From Lumbricus rubellus (Eukaryota > Annelida > Clitellata > Crassiclitellata > Lumbricidae): 64,000 bases of DNA. A program made the position numbers and the translations under genes. Below, one piece after another: positions 61,894-64,000 of this stretch; position 1 is the first letter of the stretch; every line of letters begins with the position of its first letter. Under the pieces are notes generated by a model, which searched no databases, was not told where the DNA came from, and saw only the letters and a list, made by a program, of their open reading frames with translations. Location of the stretch: positions 19,182,381 through 19,246,380 of the forward strand of contig OX243828.1 of assembly GCA_945859605.1 (NCBI GenBank), given 5' to 3'.

Positions 61894-64000
61894 CAAGCCC
61901 ATTGCTCTCCTTACGTCAAGTTAGAGCATTAAGTAGACATTGTCACCAACAAATTTAATATAAGACGTGCAATAACTTACATTTAGCAATAAGACGACAG
62001 CAGCCAAGTCAATAGTGACAGGTAGCCTTGAGCAGGGACCGTTAGACTCGGCACACGGACAAGTGGCCTTGCCTGCCATCCCCCCTATCACCTTAGGTAC
62101 CGACTTATTACCAAAGCAGCATAAAATATATGATGTAATGGATTTGACCTCCAACCTTGCATGTTCATGGTGTACCCTGACAAACAACTAAACTATCAGC
62201 TAGCTTTTATTTTACTAGATTGTACCTAAATTTTTATTAAAACTCTACTAAGTGCACTCAAAGGCGTTTCAGCATGCAAAGCCACCAGATATGAGAACCC
62301 ATCCATAAATATAACAGCGTATAAAAATTATATCTTCGACCTCTCCCCCTGCTGCACTCGCACATTTTATGGAACCCAACAATGCATGCATACAAAATAA
62401 GCATCTCTACCCCCCCCTCCCCGTTATGGTTTACTGTTTAGATCTGAACAGCAGAATTTAACATTTATAATGTGATCAAATGCCACCGGACGACTATAGC
62501 ATAGTACAGAGTTACAAACACGCTAACAGGGAAGTCATGAATGAGAAATGTATTTTGCGCACGCACATTATTTTGAGACACCTTCCCCACCGTAGGCAAA
62601 TCTTTTAAACTCAGCTCCTCAAGATAGATGCATCAGAGGCCTCGTAAAACACTCAACTCGTTCACATTTTAACCTAAATAATCGTTTAACCTTCTCTGAT
62701 TTATCTACCCAGAGAATCTATTTCTTTCACATCTTAAACTCATTTAAATCACTTCCACTTGAAAAACGTGTCCTCGATAATACCATCTTCCCAGACTCGA
62801 ACAGCTGCAGGTCTGGAAAACAAATTTTCCTCTACAGTCTCAAAAATCCCAATTTTTCCATAACTCGTCTCCCCCCCAACCCCGTTACCACCACTATAAT
62901 CACTAACATGTGCATCCCAAACCAACGTGGAATGACTCACCGTACCGTGGCAAACTGGCCCAGCTTCCAGCCTTGCCAATGCGATCATATTTTGGAAGCT
63001 TTGCTCTTACTGTGGCATGGCTCGAGCAACAGATAAATGTGTTTGGCTCTGAATGGTTTTAATGAGTGCTTTCCAGTGTAACATGTGCAATAAACATAGA
63101 TTACCTGGCAAACTGTTTAAACTGTCAAAGACTGAACTCTGAACAAAGACAGCATTCGTTCGTTCGCAAAGTAACAGCTGCACGATAAAATATAACAGCC
63201 CCAGCATATCAATAAGATGCCAACAATAAACACAAAACAGTAAAATACAACATTAAACATAAGCAACAGCTTTTATTAGGCAACATCATAATAACATAAA
63301 ATAACCAGCAGCTGCAAGTACAATGACAATTCACAACATAACAGAAAAACCAACAGCAGTTACCATGGTAACAATTCACAGCACAATAACACCCATCAGA
63401 TAACCAACAGTATTTAACACTATAGACAACACTTTAATGGCAAAAAAGTGACTGCTCACAATATTTTATTTGCATGCAATGATGAAAAGGAACATTCTAA
63501 TTCTAAGAGATAGAGAGTGAAGAGAGTTTGTTCACTGTTTACAATGCAAAATTTTTGTTTCAGAAGAAGTAAGAAAGTTTATAACATTTAAAATCATCGG
63601 TGCATAAAAAGCGAAAATTATATAAACAAATTTAAATCAGCTTTCATTAAGATATTAATTGATTAAACATTTAATGGCTTTGCAATTTTGTCCATTTCGA
63701 GGCCCAGTCTACCAAAATTATCTCTCCTAAACTCGAAGCTCTCTTCAACTTCTCCTGAATTCGTGGCATCAACCAGTTATAATTAGTTTCCTTTAATCAC
63801 CCTCTCTTAATTAACCTCTTAATTTCTCCTCACACTGCTCTGCTTCATTTTCTTTCTTCTCGTTCAAAGTCAAGACCACCTTTACATTGTTTTAGATACA
63901 CAGAACAAAATTAGTTAAAATTAATTTATATAGCACCTGCTATTCATCATCATACATGACTCATGACCTTCACTGACTTCCGATCTTTGCCCGAATCAGA
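61894..64000. other. Unannotated AT-rich sequence
   Basis: No gene, element end or tandem repeat that I can support. Short open frames (up to 88 residues) have no recognisable motif. Confidence 0.4.

Larger units (their letters stand above)
43366..64000. other. CREBRF upstream intron and/or intergenic sequence
   Basis: No further coding exon recognised in 20 kb. The 5'UTR exon(s) and promoter of CREBRF should lie here or beyond. GC-richer islands at 50840-50960, 52250-52400 and 57840-58250 are possible promoter regions, but I see no decisive signal. The rest is transposon remnants, SINE tails and simple repeats listed separately. Confidence 0.45.

Overview
This is a window of animal (metazoan) nuclear genome. 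It has multi-exon genes with GT-AG introns, and long introns and flanks packed with microsatellites, tRNA-derived SINEs and cut-and-paste DNA transposons. The palindromic octamer TAGGCCTA is scattered throughout. The gene content (FBXO41, CREBRF), the Gmr1-like LTR element and that octamer suggest a marine invertebrate deuterostome, perhaps an echinoderm. This is an inference; no marker sequence here settles the species.

Layout. 1-4335: no gene recognised; a TCTG/TCTC microsatellite and a degenerate minisatellite. 4336-10487: a complete LTR retrotransposon insertion with two apparently identical 518-bp LTRs, 5-bp target duplication, Gag-protease and integrase ORFs and a separate RNase H ORF, but almost no reverse transcriptase. 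10494-13848 (+): a SINE, then a four-exon gene for a 234-residue protein with six EF-hand loops. 13849-16764: intergenic, with a (CATA)n tract and a 420-bp Helitron. 16765-32578 (+): a 13-exon FBXO41 orthologue (N-terminal C2H2 finger, coiled coil, F-box, LRR-like C-terminus). Its introns hold a hAT element, a foldback element, an 11-bp-TSD MITE, SINEs and very large GAT/GAC arrays. 32579-38777: convergent intergenic space or UTR. 38778-43335 (-): a five-coding-exon CREBRF (bZIP) orthologue. 43366-64000: CREBRF upstream intron or intergenic sequence with a degraded Tc1/mariner element, MITEs, SINE tails and simple repeats; no further gene recognised.

The two main gene models rest on assembled exons whose splice phases agree at every junction and whose translations match the vertebrate proteins as I remember them. 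FBXO41 is expected to be a substrate adaptor of an SCF (SKP1-CUL1) ubiquitin ligase. CREBRF is a bZIP regulator acting with CREB3 and in nutrient/TORC1 signalling, and is the counterpart of insect REPTOR. The genes are neighbours converging tail to tail; nothing in the sequence shows that they work together.

The most unusual signals are: (1) an array of about eight 34-43 bp units in a CREBRF intron in which the functional 3' splice site of exon 4 is itself the first unit; (2) a 1.67-kb (GAT)n/(GATGAC)n array ending 11 nt before an FBXO41 3' splice site, with similar arrays before three other acceptors; (3) a young Gmr1-like LTR element lacking most of its reverse transcriptase; (4) multiplication of a short acidic motif in the N-terminus of CREBRF.
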